From Rhizobiaceae bacterium (GTDB taxonomy: Bacteria; Pseudomonadota; Alphaproteobacteria; Rhizobiales; Rhizobiaceae), in assembly GCA_023953835.1 (NCBI GenBank), contig JAMLJB010000001.1, forward strand, positions 620,001-684,000: 64,000 bases of DNA. Reading direction: 5' to 3'. The position numbers and the translations under genes are program-made. The notes under the pieces were generated by a model. It was not told where the DNA came from, searched no databases, and worked only from the letters and a program-made list of their open reading frames with translations. Below are positions 36,212 through 45,746 of this stretch, one piece after another (position 1 is the stretch's first letter; each line of letters begins with the position of its first letter).

Positions 36212-37047
36212 CACTTCACCCACTTTTCGATCGTCGCTAGGGACTCATTTATGCTTGCGCGGATGTGGTCGATCTGGCGGTCGAGCGGAACGTCGAACGC
36301 CATGTAGATCGCACCAACGATAGCCGCTCCGATCACCGGAACAGCCCAGATCGGAAGCCGTCTGGATATTTCCTCCGGCCGATTCACGATGTGCTGCTCG
36401 GGGAAGGTCAGGCGTCCGGGCGGTTCGCCCTGCTGCTTTTCCAGCTGGCGGTAGACCGTTTCCAGCAGTTCGTGGAGCTTGGCCTGCCCGTTGTGCATCA
36501 CATGATATTTGCCTTCGAATCCGAGGCCGATGCAGTAGTAGATGAGCTCAAGCAGGTCCTGGAACCGGTTGGTCTCGGCCATGACGCGATCAAGGATGGC
36601 GAATACCTTTTCTCCGCCCCAGGTTTCATTGTGGAACAGCGAAAGCAACGGCCGCTCCGGCCACAGGCTGTCGCCTCCCCAATGATGGGAGAGGACGGCC
36701 TCGTCGACCGTCGCGCAAATGCAGTAGCGCGCTGCAATGACCGTCGCCGCGTCGTAACCTGCGGCCTCACTGGCGCGCTCGAACGCTTGAACCTCATTTG
36801 CGAGATGCGCGTGCAATGCGGCGACATCGTCCAGGTGATAGAGGCCGCGCAGCCGGACCGACGCACCGAGCAGCGGCATGGCGCCTTCCAGCAGGCGGTT
36901 CGAGCCTGTCGATACGATCTGGAAATCGCGCGCGGCGTGTCGCGCGAGCGCTGTGCTCCCGCGCGCGGATACGGGCGCCGGCATCGAAGACGCAGCGTCC
37001 TGTCTTCCTCCCCTGCCGCTGAACTCGGTGAATGCGACTTCACTCAT
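36211..37047 (-). CDS. tssL: T6SS membrane complex protein TssL (DotU)
   Basis: A 278-residue DotU-family protein: a cytoplasmic helical domain with 'YCICATVDEAVLSHHWGG', 'LLSLFHNETWGGEKVFAILD' and 'LIYYCIGLGFEGKYHVM', then a single C-terminal membrane helix near residues 235-255. There is no OmpA-like peptidoglycan-binding extension, so anchoring must come from elsewhere. The stop overlaps the tssH start. Confidence 0.94.
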   Translation of the reverse strand: MSEVAFTEFSGRGGRQDAASSMPAPVSARGSTALARHAARDFQIVSTGSNRLLEGAMPLLGASVRLRGLYHLDDVAALHAHLANEVQAFERASEAAGYDAATVIAARYCICATVDEAVLSHHWGGDSLWPERPLLSLFHNETWGGEKVFAILDRVMAETNRFQDLLELIYYCIGLGFEGKYHVMHNGQAKLHELLETVYRQLEKQQGEPPGRLTFPEQHIVNRPEEISRRLPIWAVPVIGAAIVGAIYMAFDVPLDRQIDHIRASINESLATIEKWVK

Positions 37048-37050
37048 TGG

Positions 37051-38394
37051 CTAGCCCTTGATTGCCCAAAACTGCATCTCCAGCCCCGGAAAATCGCCTG
37101 CGACATGGAAGGCAAAGCCTTCCGAACCCGCCATCTGCCGCCATGCCGGGGTCGAACGGTCGAGCGCGAAATAGGAATAGCCTGCGTGATAAGGGAGCTG
37201 TCGCGGGGCAACGGCCATCAGCCGCAGCGGAATTCCGGGCAGTTGCTTCGATACGAGATCGCGAATATTGGCCATGGAAGCCACCTTCGCCTGCGCGGTG
37301 AATTCATGCTGCAGCCTGTCCTGCGGGACGCTTGCCTTGATCGCCAGCACGAATTCCGCATCGCGGATCAGATCGCGATCCGAAATCGGCGCCAACACAT
37401 AGCCGCGGCTTTTCGATTCGAGCGGAATCCATTCCGCGCTGCTGTCCAGCGAGCGGGCAATCAACCGACGCAGAATGTCCACGACCGGCCTCCAGCTCAG
37501 ATCGGGGCGATCATGATTGTAGGCGGGAAGCTCCGGACAGAACCGTTCCTCGGTCATGAAAGTCGACAATTCGCCGGCCATTTGAATCAGCAGTTCGAAC
37601 ACGGTCCTCGGGTGCATGACCGACTGTCGGGTGTAGTGTCGAAGCATCGGTCCGATGCGATTCAGCACCTGCAACAGCAGAAAATCCGAAACTGCGGTGA
37701 CACCCGATTGGTCAGGTTTTCCGACGCGCGCGGCAATGGAGCGGGCGCGCTGGTCCACGCCATCGGCAAGATTGGACAGGGTGCGGCGCATCGATGGGGC
37801 CGCCGAAATCGAAAGCGCTGTGGGAAGGAAATCGGGGTCGAGAAGGAGCTTTCCGTCCTCGGCCTTTTCGATGATCCGCGCGACCGCAATCCGTGCATAG
37901 GCTGACAGGTCGCTCGACCCTAGCGCCAGGATTGGCCGAACGCGGGCGATCTTGAGCGTTGCCACCTCTCCGGCCTGCACACTGTTGTCACGCGCAAGGT
38001 ATTCCGAGATTTCGTAACGCGCCGACGCTCGCGAACTGCTACCAGAGGCGATGTCGACTTCGATATTGCCTTCGCCCGAAAGCGGCAGGCACAGATAGAC
38101 CAGCTCATTGGCGGTGAAATCAGCCGATACATCGAGCACTGCCGGCGTCAGGTCGTCCGCCGGAAAATCGAAGACCGTTCCATCCGGCATCACGCCGGCG
38201 GCCTGGCGCAGGTCGACCTTTCCCAGCCAAAGCAGATCCTCGTTCAGGGTCAGCGAGGTGAAGCCGTAGAAATGCGGTTCGCTGCCCGAAACCATGCGGG
38301 TCAAGGTGTGTTCGATGTGACGCGCCTGCTGCTGGAAATGCTGCGGCTTGACGAAAAGGCCTTGCGACCAGACAACTTTGCTGCGCGCGCTCAT
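37051..38394 (-). CDS. tssK: T6SS baseplate protein TssK
   Basis: A 447-residue TssK (ImpJ/VasE). The opening 'VVWSQGLFVKPQHFQQQARH' is the family hallmark, and the body has 'FELLIQMAGELSTFM' and 'ISDRDLIRDAEFVLAIKA'. TssK trimers link the baseplate (TssEFG) to TssL and TssM. Its ATG overlaps the stop of tssJ. Confidence 0.95.
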   Translation of the reverse strand: MSARSKVVWSQGLFVKPQHFQQQARHIEHTLTRMVSGSEPHFYGFTSLTLNEDLLWLGKVDLRQAAGVMPDGTVFDFPADDLTPAVLDVSADFTANELVYLCLPLSGEGNIEVDIASGSSSRASARYEISEYLARDNSVQAGEVATLKIARVRPILALGSSDLSAYARIAVARIIEKAEDGKLLLDPDFLPTALSISAAPSMRRTLSNLADGVDQRARSIAARVGKPDQSGVTAVSDFLLLQVLNRIGPMLRHYTRQSVMHPRTVFELLIQMAGELSTFMTEERFCPELPAYNHDRPDLSWRPVVDILRRLIARSLDSSAEWIPLESKSRGYVLAPISDRDLIRDAEFVLAIKASVPQDRLQHEFTAQAKVASMANIRDLVSKQLPGIPLRLMAVAPRQLPYHAGYSYFALDRSTPAWRQMAGSEGFAFHVAGDFPGLEMQFWAIKG

Positions 38395-39092
38395 TGTGCT
38401 GCTCCCCCCGGCAAGCTCAGCTTTTTCCAGGGCAGTTCAAATTTCTTCGCTGGCGCGCCAAGCTTTTCCGCGGCGGGCGCAAGCTTTTCCGCGCCGGGCT
38501 TGAGTTTGTCCGCACCCTGTTTCAGCTTGTCCGTGGCAGGCTTCAGCTTGCCCTCGAGCGATTTTGCCTTTTCACCGTTGGTGAGTTGAACTTCGTTTTT
38601 CCACAGCAGCATCAGCAGGCGGCCGCTGTCTCCCGCCGCGCTGACGTCGATGGAAGCACGCCAGTTGGTGTTGTCGATGTCGAGATACTCCGCAACGACA
38701 GCGAGCTTCTTTGCCTTCTTCGGAATTTCGTAAGAGCCCAGCAGCTTATATGCCGCGGGTTCCATCATGTTCTCATCGAGCTCTTCGGTGAGAGTGACCC
38801 CGAGCGCGCCCTTCGGATCGTTGACGATCGAGAAGAAGTCCAGGGCGAACAGTCTGTGTTCGGATGACAACGCGAATATCTTCACCACAACAGGTGACGG
38901 CTCGCCGTCGAAATTGCGATTCACGTCAGGGGCCGCATAGGCATACAGGTCGATTTTCTTCGGTGCGTCGTCCTGTGGCCCCACGGGTAACTTCGGATCT
39001 TTCATAATCTTCGCGATCTTTGGGGCAGCTTCCTTGAGCCCGCACCCGCTCAGCAGACCAGCGATGCCTGCAATGACAATTCTGCGGTTCAT
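38391..39092 (-). CDS. tssJ: T6SS outer-membrane lipoprotein TssJ
   Basis: A 233-residue lipoprotein with lipobox LLSGC (Cys17) after a short signal. The beta-sandwich TssJ domain follows ('PSPVVVKIFALSSEHRLF', 'LLGSYEIPKKAKKLAVVAEY'). Unlike typical TssJ of about 150-180 residues, it carries a Lys/Ala/Pro-rich tail of about 60 residues made of imperfect repeats such as KLKPATD, KLKQGAD, KLKPGAE and KLAPAAE. The start at MNRRIVIAG is set by the signal sequence and the ATGA overlap with the gene upstream. Confidence 0.88.
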   Translation of the reverse strand: MNRRIVIAGIAGLLSGCGLKEAAPKIAKIMKDPKLPVGPQDDAPKKIDLYAYAAPDVNRNFDGEPSPVVVKIFALSSEHRLFALDFFSIVNDPKGALGVTLTEELDENMMEPAAYKLLGSYEIPKKAKKLAVVAEYLDIDNTNWRASIDVSAAGDSGRLLMLLWKNEVQLTNGEKAKSLEGKLKPATDKLKQGADKLKPGAEKLAPAAEKLGAPAKKFELPWKKLSLPGGAAQ

Positions 39093-40417
39093 TTGTGCCT
39101 CTCCGCAGTCGGCGAGTTGATGTTTCCTGCGGAAAGGGCGCGCATCGCCGTCTGGTATTCTTCCGCGAAAATCTCCCAGAACAGTGCCTGCAGACCGCCC
39201 TGGCGATGCGATGCGAGTTCCCTGAAATAGGTCCTGAACATTCGCCAGCACCACGCGTCGTGTTCCGCGTCGCCCGGTTGGCCGGCGGGCTGCGCACAGG
39301 ACGCGAAACGGCGCGCCAGAACCTCGGGCCCAAGCGCGGATAAAACGGCATTCAACGCAAGATCGACTGCACTCTCTGTCGCGTCCTGGTGGTGGCCGAG
39401 GTCTTCAAGACTTTCCGCGATGGCAGCGGAGGGCGAAAGGCGCAGGGAATCGGGCTCACCGAACAGGCTATCGATCGCTGCCTGACCGTTCACGGCAAGA
39501 CGCAAGGGATTGTCCTCGACAGCATACCTGCGCATTGGGGGAAAATGTCCGGCGCTGGTCGCTCGTTTGAGAAAGAGGCCGTTCAGCCCTTCGATTGCGG
39601 CGCGCAACGCCGCTGCCACATCGGCGCCAAGTTCGGTCTCGTCGCTGCCGGGCTGCGACAACCCAAGTGCCCGCGTCAGAGAACCCCGGGGAGACGTCAG
39701 CGAACCCGGCACGGGCACCCTGGGCGGCGGGTCACCAATTTCGTCGGATTCAGCGTCGAACAGGAAGGAAGAGACTTTCTGAAAGGCTACAGCCGAATTG
39801 ATTTCGACGCGCCCATCGGACTCCTGCGTGCTGGCGGGCGTCATCGGAAGCATATCCACGGGACTACCCAGGCTGTCGAGCGGATCAAGCAGGATAGTAT
39901 GCCCTGCAGACGCAGCGGGTCCGCCGCCGCCGATTGCCGCCTTATCCAAGGCTGCAAGAGGATCATCCACGACGGGCCTGGTGGCTGGATACGCAGCGTT
40001 CGACGCCGCGAACTCACCATCTATCACGAGGCCCTCGGACCTCCTGTCGCGCGGATTGACGAGGGCGTTCAGGTCCCGTCCTTCCTCCTCCGACGTATCC
40101 GACGTGCGAATGCTTATGCGGAGCTCTCCAATCGAGAGCGTGTCATTGTCGTTCAAAACGATGGGGCGCCCGGCGGGAACGCTCGACCGCGCGCCGTTGA
40201 GCCAGATTTTTGCCCCGGCAATCGCCTGAAGGGTAAATCTCTGATCGATGACAGCAATCGTCGCGGCAGCTTCGGGAACGGTTCCCGCAACATCCTGAAT
40301 ACGCCAGGCCGCATCGATCGCTGAGCCGATACGACCGCCTCTCTCGGTAAAGGTACAACTCGGCTGCAATGCCGGTTCGGCACTGTGAACGTTTTCTATC
40401 TGAAACTTCGCTTTCAT
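39089..40417 (-). CDS. T6SS FHA-like protein (TagH type), degenerate FHA
   Basis: A 442-residue protein: an N-terminal FHA-like domain (about residues 15-105), a long low-complexity middle and a C-terminal helical domain ('CWRMFRTYFRELASHRQGG') typical of TagH/ImpI. The FHA fold motifs are eroded. The usual GR is GS in 'GGRIGSAIDAAWRIQD'. The SRxH phosphothreonine-binding motif is replaced by 'PEAAATIAV', although the NG turn survives in 'IWLNGA'. It probably keeps a scaffolding role but cannot bind phosphothreonine in the normal way. It overlaps tssJ by 4 bp. Confidence 0.8.
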   Translation of the reverse strand: MKAKFQIENVHSAEPALQPSCTFTERGGRIGSAIDAAWRIQDVAGTVPEAAATIAVIDQRFTLQAIAGAKIWLNGARSSVPAGRPIVLNDNDTLSIGELRISIRTSDTSEEEGRDLNALVNPRDRRSEGLVIDGEFAASNAAYPATRPVVDDPLAALDKAAIGGGGPAASAGHTILLDPLDSLGSPVDMLPMTPASTQESDGRVEINSAVAFQKVSSFLFDAESDEIGDPPPRVPVPGSLTSPRGSLTRALGLSQPGSDETELGADVAAALRAAIEGLNGLFLKRATSAGHFPPMRRYAVEDNPLRLAVNGQAAIDSLFGEPDSLRLSPSAAIAESLEDLGHHQDATESAVDLALNAVLSALGPEVLARRFASCAQPAGQPGDAEHDAWCWRMFRTYFRELASHRQGGLQALFWEIFAEEYQTAMRALSAGNINSPTAERHK

Positions 40418-40432
40418 ACGCTTTTACTCAAC

Positions 40433-41449
40433 CTATCCACGCGCCCGGAGCACTATCGGCTGGTGTCCGTGGGCGATTTGATCACCGATGAATGTGGTCC
40501 ATCCCAATTGGGCCCGGTCGGGATTGCCGAGCAGGAAATTCGGCGTATCAGCTTCGGTCAGGTGCAATTCGAGATCGTAGGCGAGCTGGTCTTTGAGCAG
40601 GAACTCGACCAGTTCCCGCAGGCGCCGGAAATCGTTGCCCGAAGGAAGGAAGTCCCTGAATCGCGCAAAGGTCAGGTCTCGAACGACAACGGTAAATTTG
40701 CCTGCGACATCCTCGACCGTATCGCCGATGGTCAGGTTCTGCCCCAGCGCGCAATTCATGATTCCGCTGCTGCAAAGCTGGTCGGGCGGAATATCGACGC
40801 GCCTATGCTGCAACTCGCGCAATGAAACGTCTGACAATGTGAACGCGTGGCGGATCACGCCCGCCAACATGGCGGCGGAGCGCGTGCGCATCGCGATGAT
40901 GCCGAGATAGGGGAGGAGCTTCGCCCAGGGCACATGGGAGAAGCCTCGCACCTCCCTGTCACCGATGCCTATGAACGAGAAGAGCCAATCGGAGAACTGA
41001 TCCTCTGCGCCCGGCCGGTATCGGATATCGTATCTGTACTTTCGCCAGATCAGGAAAAGCAGCCAAATCAGGCGATCGGAGAAAAAGTCATTGAAACGCT
41101 GAAGGACGCCTTCTTCGCCCGCACTCCACGCCGCGGTTTCAAGGAAATGAGACGGCAGGGGAGAAGAAGAGCCGTGAAGCCCAAGAAAGCTGACCTTGAC
41201 TTCATAGCCGGGGTCGTCTTCAGGGCCTCGCTGCGTGATCGAGACAACATCGCTTGCGGGGAAACCAAGACCCGTGTCGACGCTGAACCGAAGATGTTCC
41301 GGTCGCTGAACATGCAGGGCACGTTCTTCGACCTCCTGGCCGGTTTCGGACAGGAGCAGTGTTACCACCCGGAAGAATGCATAGTCGAAGCCATTCTCCT
41401 TCAGGTCGGAAATCAGATCAGGGGCTGATTGCCGATGCGCGCTTGCCAT
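40433..41449 (-). CDS. tssG: T6SS baseplate protein TssG
   Basis: A 338-residue TssG (ImpH/VasB) with 'GFDYAFFRVVTLLLSETGQE', 'RFNDFFSDRLIWLLFLIWRK' and 'LPYLGIIAMRTRSAAMLAGV'. It has GGAG six bases before the ATG. It overlaps tssF by 37 bp, so the two baseplate wedge subunits are coupled. Confidence 0.94.
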   Translation of the reverse strand: MASAHRQSAPDLISDLKENGFDYAFFRVVTLLLSETGQEVEERALHVQRPEHLRFSVDTGLGFPASDVVSITQRGPEDDPGYEVKVSFLGLHGSSSPLPSHFLETAAWSAGEEGVLQRFNDFFSDRLIWLLFLIWRKYRYDIRYRPGAEDQFSDWLFSFIGIGDREVRGFSHVPWAKLLPYLGIIAMRTRSAAMLAGVIRHAFTLSDVSLRELQHRRVDIPPDQLCSSGIMNCALGQNLTIGDTVEDVAGKFTVVVRDLTFARFRDFLPSGNDFRRLRELVEFLLKDQLAYDLELHLTEADTPNFLLGNPDRAQLGWTTFIGDQIAHGHQPIVLRARG

Positions 41450-43176
41450 CGGTACTCCTCCCCTTTTTCGATGCCCTGCACGACAAGTTCGTGGAAAGAG
41501 TTGACCGTCGCATAGAGCGCAAAAAACTCTGCCAGCACGCTGGCGAACAGAAACATCTCGCCGTCGGACGCGAACTTGCTCTCCCGCATGCGCAGGACGG
41601 ACCGCATGCCGCGCACGGGCAGCCCTGCCAGCAGACGATCGATCGGAACGGAACTGATGCCTTCCATTCCTTCAAGCCTGTTGCGCGCAGTGCGCTCTTT
41701 CTGGGCATCCGAGCGCGCCGGAAAATCGAATGTCATCAATATGTTGCGGAGTGCTACGGGATCCTGCAACGAGCGATAGTTCAGCGCCAGGGAAGAAATG
41801 AGCTGCCAATGGAGAGCGCCGTCCACCATCGGATAGCAAGGCGCTGAAGGCCTGGTGATATTCGCCGGCTTCACAAAGGCGGGGAGGTTTCGTCCGGGCT
41901 TGTCGATATCCCCGTAACCCAGATGGGTCGGCACCGCGCCGTTTGAACAGCTCAGCCTGACCGCGATGATTTCGTGCTGACGAAAGACGTGCGTTTCATC
42001 TTCCCGTACGAAGCTGAGAAAGCGGTCAAGCCTGGTTCCGGCAATCTGCTGGCGCACCTTTTCCCGGAAATAGACAACATCGCGCCCTTCGGCGCGCTCG
42101 ATCTCGTGACTGAAATTTTCAAACCGATCATAGCGCTGGGAATAGCCTGGCCGACCGTCGGTCGAGGGGCGCCAACCCGTTACTTCATCGATCGAAAAGA
42201 CTTCGACGTCCGAGGAGTCGCGACTGGCCGGCACAACCGGATAGTCATTGCGCTTGTTGTTGAGCAGGATGGGCTCGGCATCGTGATCGAACAGATTGAT
42301 CGCCGGCGCGCAATGCAGCTTGAACGACTCCTTGTCCACGCGCACGTCGGGCGGCAGTGGGCGGTCGAACTCCAGCACGATATCGGCGCGGGCCGATGAC
42401 ATCGGCAGGCTCGCCTGCATCGGAAAGACAAGATCGAAGAAGGCGAATTTTTCCGGGAAGGTGAAGAACTCCTGCAAAAGCCGATAGCCGGCAAACGCAT
42501 TATGCGGATAGGGCAGCACCGCATCTTCGCTCGCATAGCCGACCGGCTTCACGCACCCCGAACCCAGATCGTATTGCGTGCCTCCGACGCTGACCGAAGC
42601 GCGGCGCAGGTAGCGTTGCAGCCACAAACTAAGGCTCTGAGCCGAATAGGGCGAACCCGCGCAGTAGAAGCGCAGTTTGCGAAGGCCTATCGCTGAAATT
42701 GCTTCATCCGCGAGCGTGGAAACGCTGATGGTGATCGCCGACCCCGCGTGCGATCGCTCGTGCCGAACGGTGTCGATTTTCAACGGCAGGATCTCGACGT
42801 CAGTTGCGAGACGGAAGCGGCAAACCGTCCCATCAACCGGCGTACTCAGGACCTCGGCGCCTTTTTCCACCTTTTGCAGGTCGGCGATGGCTCCGGGAAC
42901 CGGCGCGTATTCCACAATGCACATCGCCGGAATCGGACGAAGAAAATTCGGCCAAAGGAGCATCAGGAGAAGTTGCGTAACTTCCGGCAGCTGATCGTCG
43001 ATCTTCTCCCTAAGCCGCGCCGTCAGAAACGCGAAACCTTCCAGGAGGCGTTCCACATCGGGATCGGTCGAGCGACTCGAAAGGTATTTGGTGAGTTGAG
43101 GAAATTCCTGTGCGAACGCGTTCCCCGCCCTTCGCAGGTGATCGAGCTCATCCTGGAAATAGCGAGCAAACGACAC
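41413..43176 (-). CDS. tssF: T6SS baseplate protein TssF
   Basis: A 587-residue TssF (ImpG/VasA). The start 'YFQDELDHLRRAGNAFAQEF' with 'DPDVERLLEGFAFLTARLRE' and 'LLLMLLWPNFLRPIPAMCIV' is diagnostic. With TssG, TssE and TssK it forms the baseplate wedge around VgrG. It lies two bases after tssE. Confidence 0.96.
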   Translation of the reverse strand: MSFARYFQDELDHLRRAGNAFAQEFPQLTKYLSSRSTDPDVERLLEGFAFLTARLREKIDDQLPEVTQLLLMLLWPNFLRPIPAMCIVEYAPVPGAIADLQKVEKGAEVLSTPVDGTVCRFRLATDVEILPLKIDTVRHERSHAGSAITISVSTLADEAISAIGLRKLRFYCAGSPYSAQSLSLWLQRYLRRASVSVGGTQYDLGSGCVKPVGYASEDAVLPYPHNAFAGYRLLQEFFTFPEKFAFFDLVFPMQASLPMSSARADIVLEFDRPLPPDVRVDKESFKLHCAPAINLFDHDAEPILLNNKRNDYPVVPASRDSSDVEVFSIDEVTGWRPSTDGRPGYSQRYDRFENFSHEIERAEGRDVVYFREKVRQQIAGTRLDRFLSFVREDETHVFRQHEIIAVRLSCSNGAVPTHLGYGDIDKPGRNLPAFVKPANITRPSAPCYPMVDGALHWQLISSLALNYRSLQDPVALRNILMTFDFPARSDAQKERTARNRLEGMEGISSVPIDRLLAGLPVRGMRSVLRMRESKFASDGEMFLFASVLAEFFALYATVNSFHELVVQGIEKGEEYRWQARIGNQPLI

Positions 43177-43177
43177 T

Positions 43178-43630
43178 TCAGATGACGGCGATGTGCCGCC
43201 CCTCCTTCATCACGAATTCGATCGCGAGTTCGTGACCCTCATGCTGGATCCGCGTCCTCGCCTGAATCGTGAAATGCAATTCGACGCCTTCATTCAGCTG
43301 CCGATCGAATTTGACCGAGACGTCTTCAATGCGTGGCTCATAGGCCGTGAGAACGCGCCGGATGTCATTGGCGATTGCCGCCATCAGGTCGCGCGATCCC
43401 ATGGCTGAATCGTTCAGATCGTCCAGTCCGAATGCTGGAGCGCTTGCCGCTCCCCCCACCCTGCCGTTCAGCACGCGGTTCAGATTTGCCTTGATGGACT
43501 CCACGCGCTCGGCAACCGGGTCACGCACTTCACGGTGCAGTTGAAGATCATCCGACCTCAAACGCTCCAGCAAAGAGGGCGCCCGGTCGGCCGTATTGAC
43601 GGGCCGCACCGAAGAATAGGCACCTTTCAT
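43178..43630 (-). CDS. tssE: T6SS baseplate protein TssE (gp25-like)
   Basis: A 150-residue gp25-like protein with 'SLLERLRSDD', 'ESIKANLNRVLNGRVGGA' and 'IANDIRRVLTAYEPRIEDVS', the conserved EPR core that starts sheath polymerisation. The start at MKGAYSSVRP is 8 bp after tssC; longer frames run into tssC. Confidence 0.93.
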   Translation of the reverse strand: MKGAYSSVRPVNTADRAPSLLERLRSDDLQLHREVRDPVAERVESIKANLNRVLNGRVGGAASAPAFGLDDLNDSAMGSRDLMAAIANDIRRVLTAYEPRIEDVSVKFDRQLNEGVELHFTIQARTRIQHEGHELAIEFVMKEGRHIAVI

Positions 43631-43638
43631 TGCCTGAC

Positions 43639-45117
43639 CTATTCCTTGTCGAGACGACCGACGAGCGAAAGTTCGAAACTCGCACCCATGTACTTGAAAT
43701 GCGGACGCACCGAAATTGACACCCGGTACCAACCGGGTTCGCCTTCGACATCCGATACGTCGATCTTGGCTGCGCGAAGCGGACGGCGGGACCGAACGGC
43801 GGACGGCGGATTTTCCTGATCAGCGATGTACTGCGAAATCCACCTGTTGAGCTCTCTCTCAAGGTCACCGCGCTCTTTCCAGGAGCCGATCTGCTCGCGT
43901 TGCAGAACCTTAATGTAGTGAGCAAGCCGGTTTATGATGAACATGTAGGGCAATTGCGTGCCGAGGCGATAGTTGGCTTCGGCTTCTTTGCCCTCCTTGG
44001 TATTCGGATAGCGCCGGGGCTTCTGGATCGAATTCGCCGAGAAGAACGCGGCATTGTCGCTGCCTTTGCGCATGGTGAGATTGATGAAGCCCTCCTCGGA
44101 CATCTCGTACTCGCGCCGGTCCGTGATGAGCACTTCGGTTGGAATCTTCTGCTCTAGCTGCCCGAACGACTCGTAGACATGCACCGGAAGGTCGTTCACC
44201 GTGCCCCCCGACTGCGGACCGATAATGTTTGGGCACCAGCGATATTTGGCGAAGCTCTCGTGGATCCGCTCCGCCATCAGCAATGCGGTGCTGCCCCAGA
44301 GGTAGTGTTCGTGATCCTGCTCGACGCTCTCACGGTACTGAAAGCTGCGTACCGGGTTTTCCTCCGGGTCGTAAGGGTTGCGCAGCAGGAAGCGCGGTCC
44401 TGTCAGGCCGACATAGCGCGCGTCTTCCGACTCGCGCAGAGACCGCCACTTGGCATATTTCGGCCCCTCGAAAACTGACGACAGTTCCTTGATTTCCGCG
44501 ACCTCCGGAAAGCTTTCGACCCCAAAAAACTTGGGAGAGACCGAGGAAATGAAAGGTGAGTGCGCCATTGCGCCAACCGAGGCGCAGAATTGCAGCAGCT
44601 TGATATCCTGCGCCGACGGATTGAAGTCATAGAGGCCGATCATCACGCCGACCGGTTCACCGCCGAACTGGCCGTAACCTGCGGAATAGACGTGCTTGTA
44701 AAGACCGGATTGCGTCACTTCCGGCGCGACCTCAAAATCCTCAAGGAGTTCGTCCTTGCGGACTGAAATAATCTCGATCTTGATGTTCTCCCGGAAGTCG
44801 GTGCGGTCCACGAGGAGCTTGAGCCCCCGCCAGGTTGACTCGATTTCCTGGAATTCGGGCGCGTGCAGAATGAGGTCCATCTGCGCCGATATCTTGCGGT
44901 CGATCTCTGCGATCATGCGATCGACGCGCATCTTGTTGACCGGCTCGGTTGTGTCGCCTTCGGCCAGCATCGCCGTTATGAATGCCTCGACCCCCTTGCG
45001 CGCGAGGTCGTAGCCCTCGTCCTGCGGATGCAGGTTGCTCTTGGCCATGATCTGATCGAGCAACGGTATTTCGCCATAGGATTGCTCGGCGATTTCTACT
45101 GTCTTGGTTTCCATCAT
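43639..45117 (-). CDS. tssC: T6SS sheath protein TssC (VipB)
   Basis: A 492-residue large sheath subunit with 'EFQEIESTWRGLKLLVDRTD', 'GYGQFGGEPVGVMIGLYDFN' and the C-terminal 'SISVRPHFKYMGASFELSLV'. It assembles with TssB into the contractile sheath. It lies 56 bp after tssB, and both start the main structural operon. Confidence 0.97.
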   Translation of the reverse strand: MMETKTVEIAEQSYGEIPLLDQIMAKSNLHPQDEGYDLARKGVEAFITAMLAEGDTTEPVNKMRVDRMIAEIDRKISAQMDLILHAPEFQEIESTWRGLKLLVDRTDFRENIKIEIISVRKDELLEDFEVAPEVTQSGLYKHVYSAGYGQFGGEPVGVMIGLYDFNPSAQDIKLLQFCASVGAMAHSPFISSVSPKFFGVESFPEVAEIKELSSVFEGPKYAKWRSLRESEDARYVGLTGPRFLLRNPYDPEENPVRSFQYRESVEQDHEHYLWGSTALLMAERIHESFAKYRWCPNIIGPQSGGTVNDLPVHVYESFGQLEQKIPTEVLITDRREYEMSEEGFINLTMRKGSDNAAFFSANSIQKPRRYPNTKEGKEAEANYRLGTQLPYMFIINRLAHYIKVLQREQIGSWKERGDLERELNRWISQYIADQENPPSAVRSRRPLRAAKIDVSDVEGEPGWYRVSISVRPHFKYMGASFELSLVGRLDKE

Positions 45118-45173
45118 CTACCCGGGTGGTTATCTTGGCACGTCATATGTGGAGTCGGGCTGCGTGGAAGAAA

Positions 45174-45674
45174 TCAGCCTTCTTCGGCGGAGTTCTTTTC
45201 CAACTCGGCCAGCAGTTCCGCCCTTCGCTCGGGATCTTCGATGATTTCCGAAAGCGCCTTTCGAAATGCGGGAACGTTGCCCAGCGGACCTTTCAGTCCA
45301 GTGAGCAGATCCCGCAGCTCCACGAGCTTGCGCAGTTCAGGCACCTGCTGCGCAATCGAATCCGGGGAGAAGTCGCGGAGTGAGCCAAATTTCAACGTTG
45401 CCGTCAGTCGCGCATCCGGGTCATTCTCGACAAGTGCATTGGGAACCTGAACGGTTCGTTCCAGGTCCATTTCCTTCATGACGCTGGAGAAGCTGTTCTT
45501 GTCGATCGAAATCGCCTTGCGTTGATCGAGCGGCGTTTCATCGGCCCTGCCGGTAAAATCGCCCAATACAACCGTCTTGAGCGGCAGTTCTACTTCCGCC
45601 GTCTGGTCGCCGGTCGCCGGAATGAACCTGATATTGATGCGCTCTTTCGGCGCAACAGACCCATCACGTGCCAT
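45174..45674 (-). CDS. tssB: T6SS sheath protein TssB (VipA)
   Basis: A 166-residue small sheath subunit with 'RINIRFIPATGDQTAEVELP' and 'LKTVVLGDFTGRADETPLDQ'. The C-terminal helices hold 'VPELRKLVELRDLLTGLKGP'. It is the first gene of the tssB-to-tssA series. It has the 20-bp motif and a -35-like TTGACT 53 bp upstream. The gap 45675-45879 holds this promoter region and the end of the preceding transcript. Confidence 0.96.
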   Translation of the reverse strand: MARDGSVAPKERINIRFIPATGDQTAEVELPLKTVVLGDFTGRADETPLDQRKAISIDKNSFSSVMKEMDLERTVQVPNALVENDPDARLTATLKFGSLRDFSPDSIAQQVPELRKLVELRDLLTGLKGPLGNVPAFRKALSEIIEDPERRAELLAELEKNSAEEG

Positions 45675-45726
45675 AAATCACCTTTCAGAATTTCCTCAAG
45701 CACATCGTTCACGGTCGACGCACAAG

Positions 45727-45746
45727 AGTCAAGTGTTTGCTAATAT
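45727..45746 (-). promoter_or_regulatory. T6SS 20-bp motif upstream of tssB
   Basis: Plus-strand reading AGTCAAGTGTTTGCTAATAT, 53 bp upstream of tssB, matches 17 of 20 positions of the motif upstream of vgrG. On the transcribed minus strand it ends in TTGACT, suitable as a -35 box, with a weak AACGAT 17 bp on. Confidence 0.5.

Noticed and set aside
45131..45150. Possible sigma-54 promoter (TGGCACG) near tssB/tssC
   Set aside because: It is on the wrong strand for the T6SS genes and lacks a TTGC element at the right distance.
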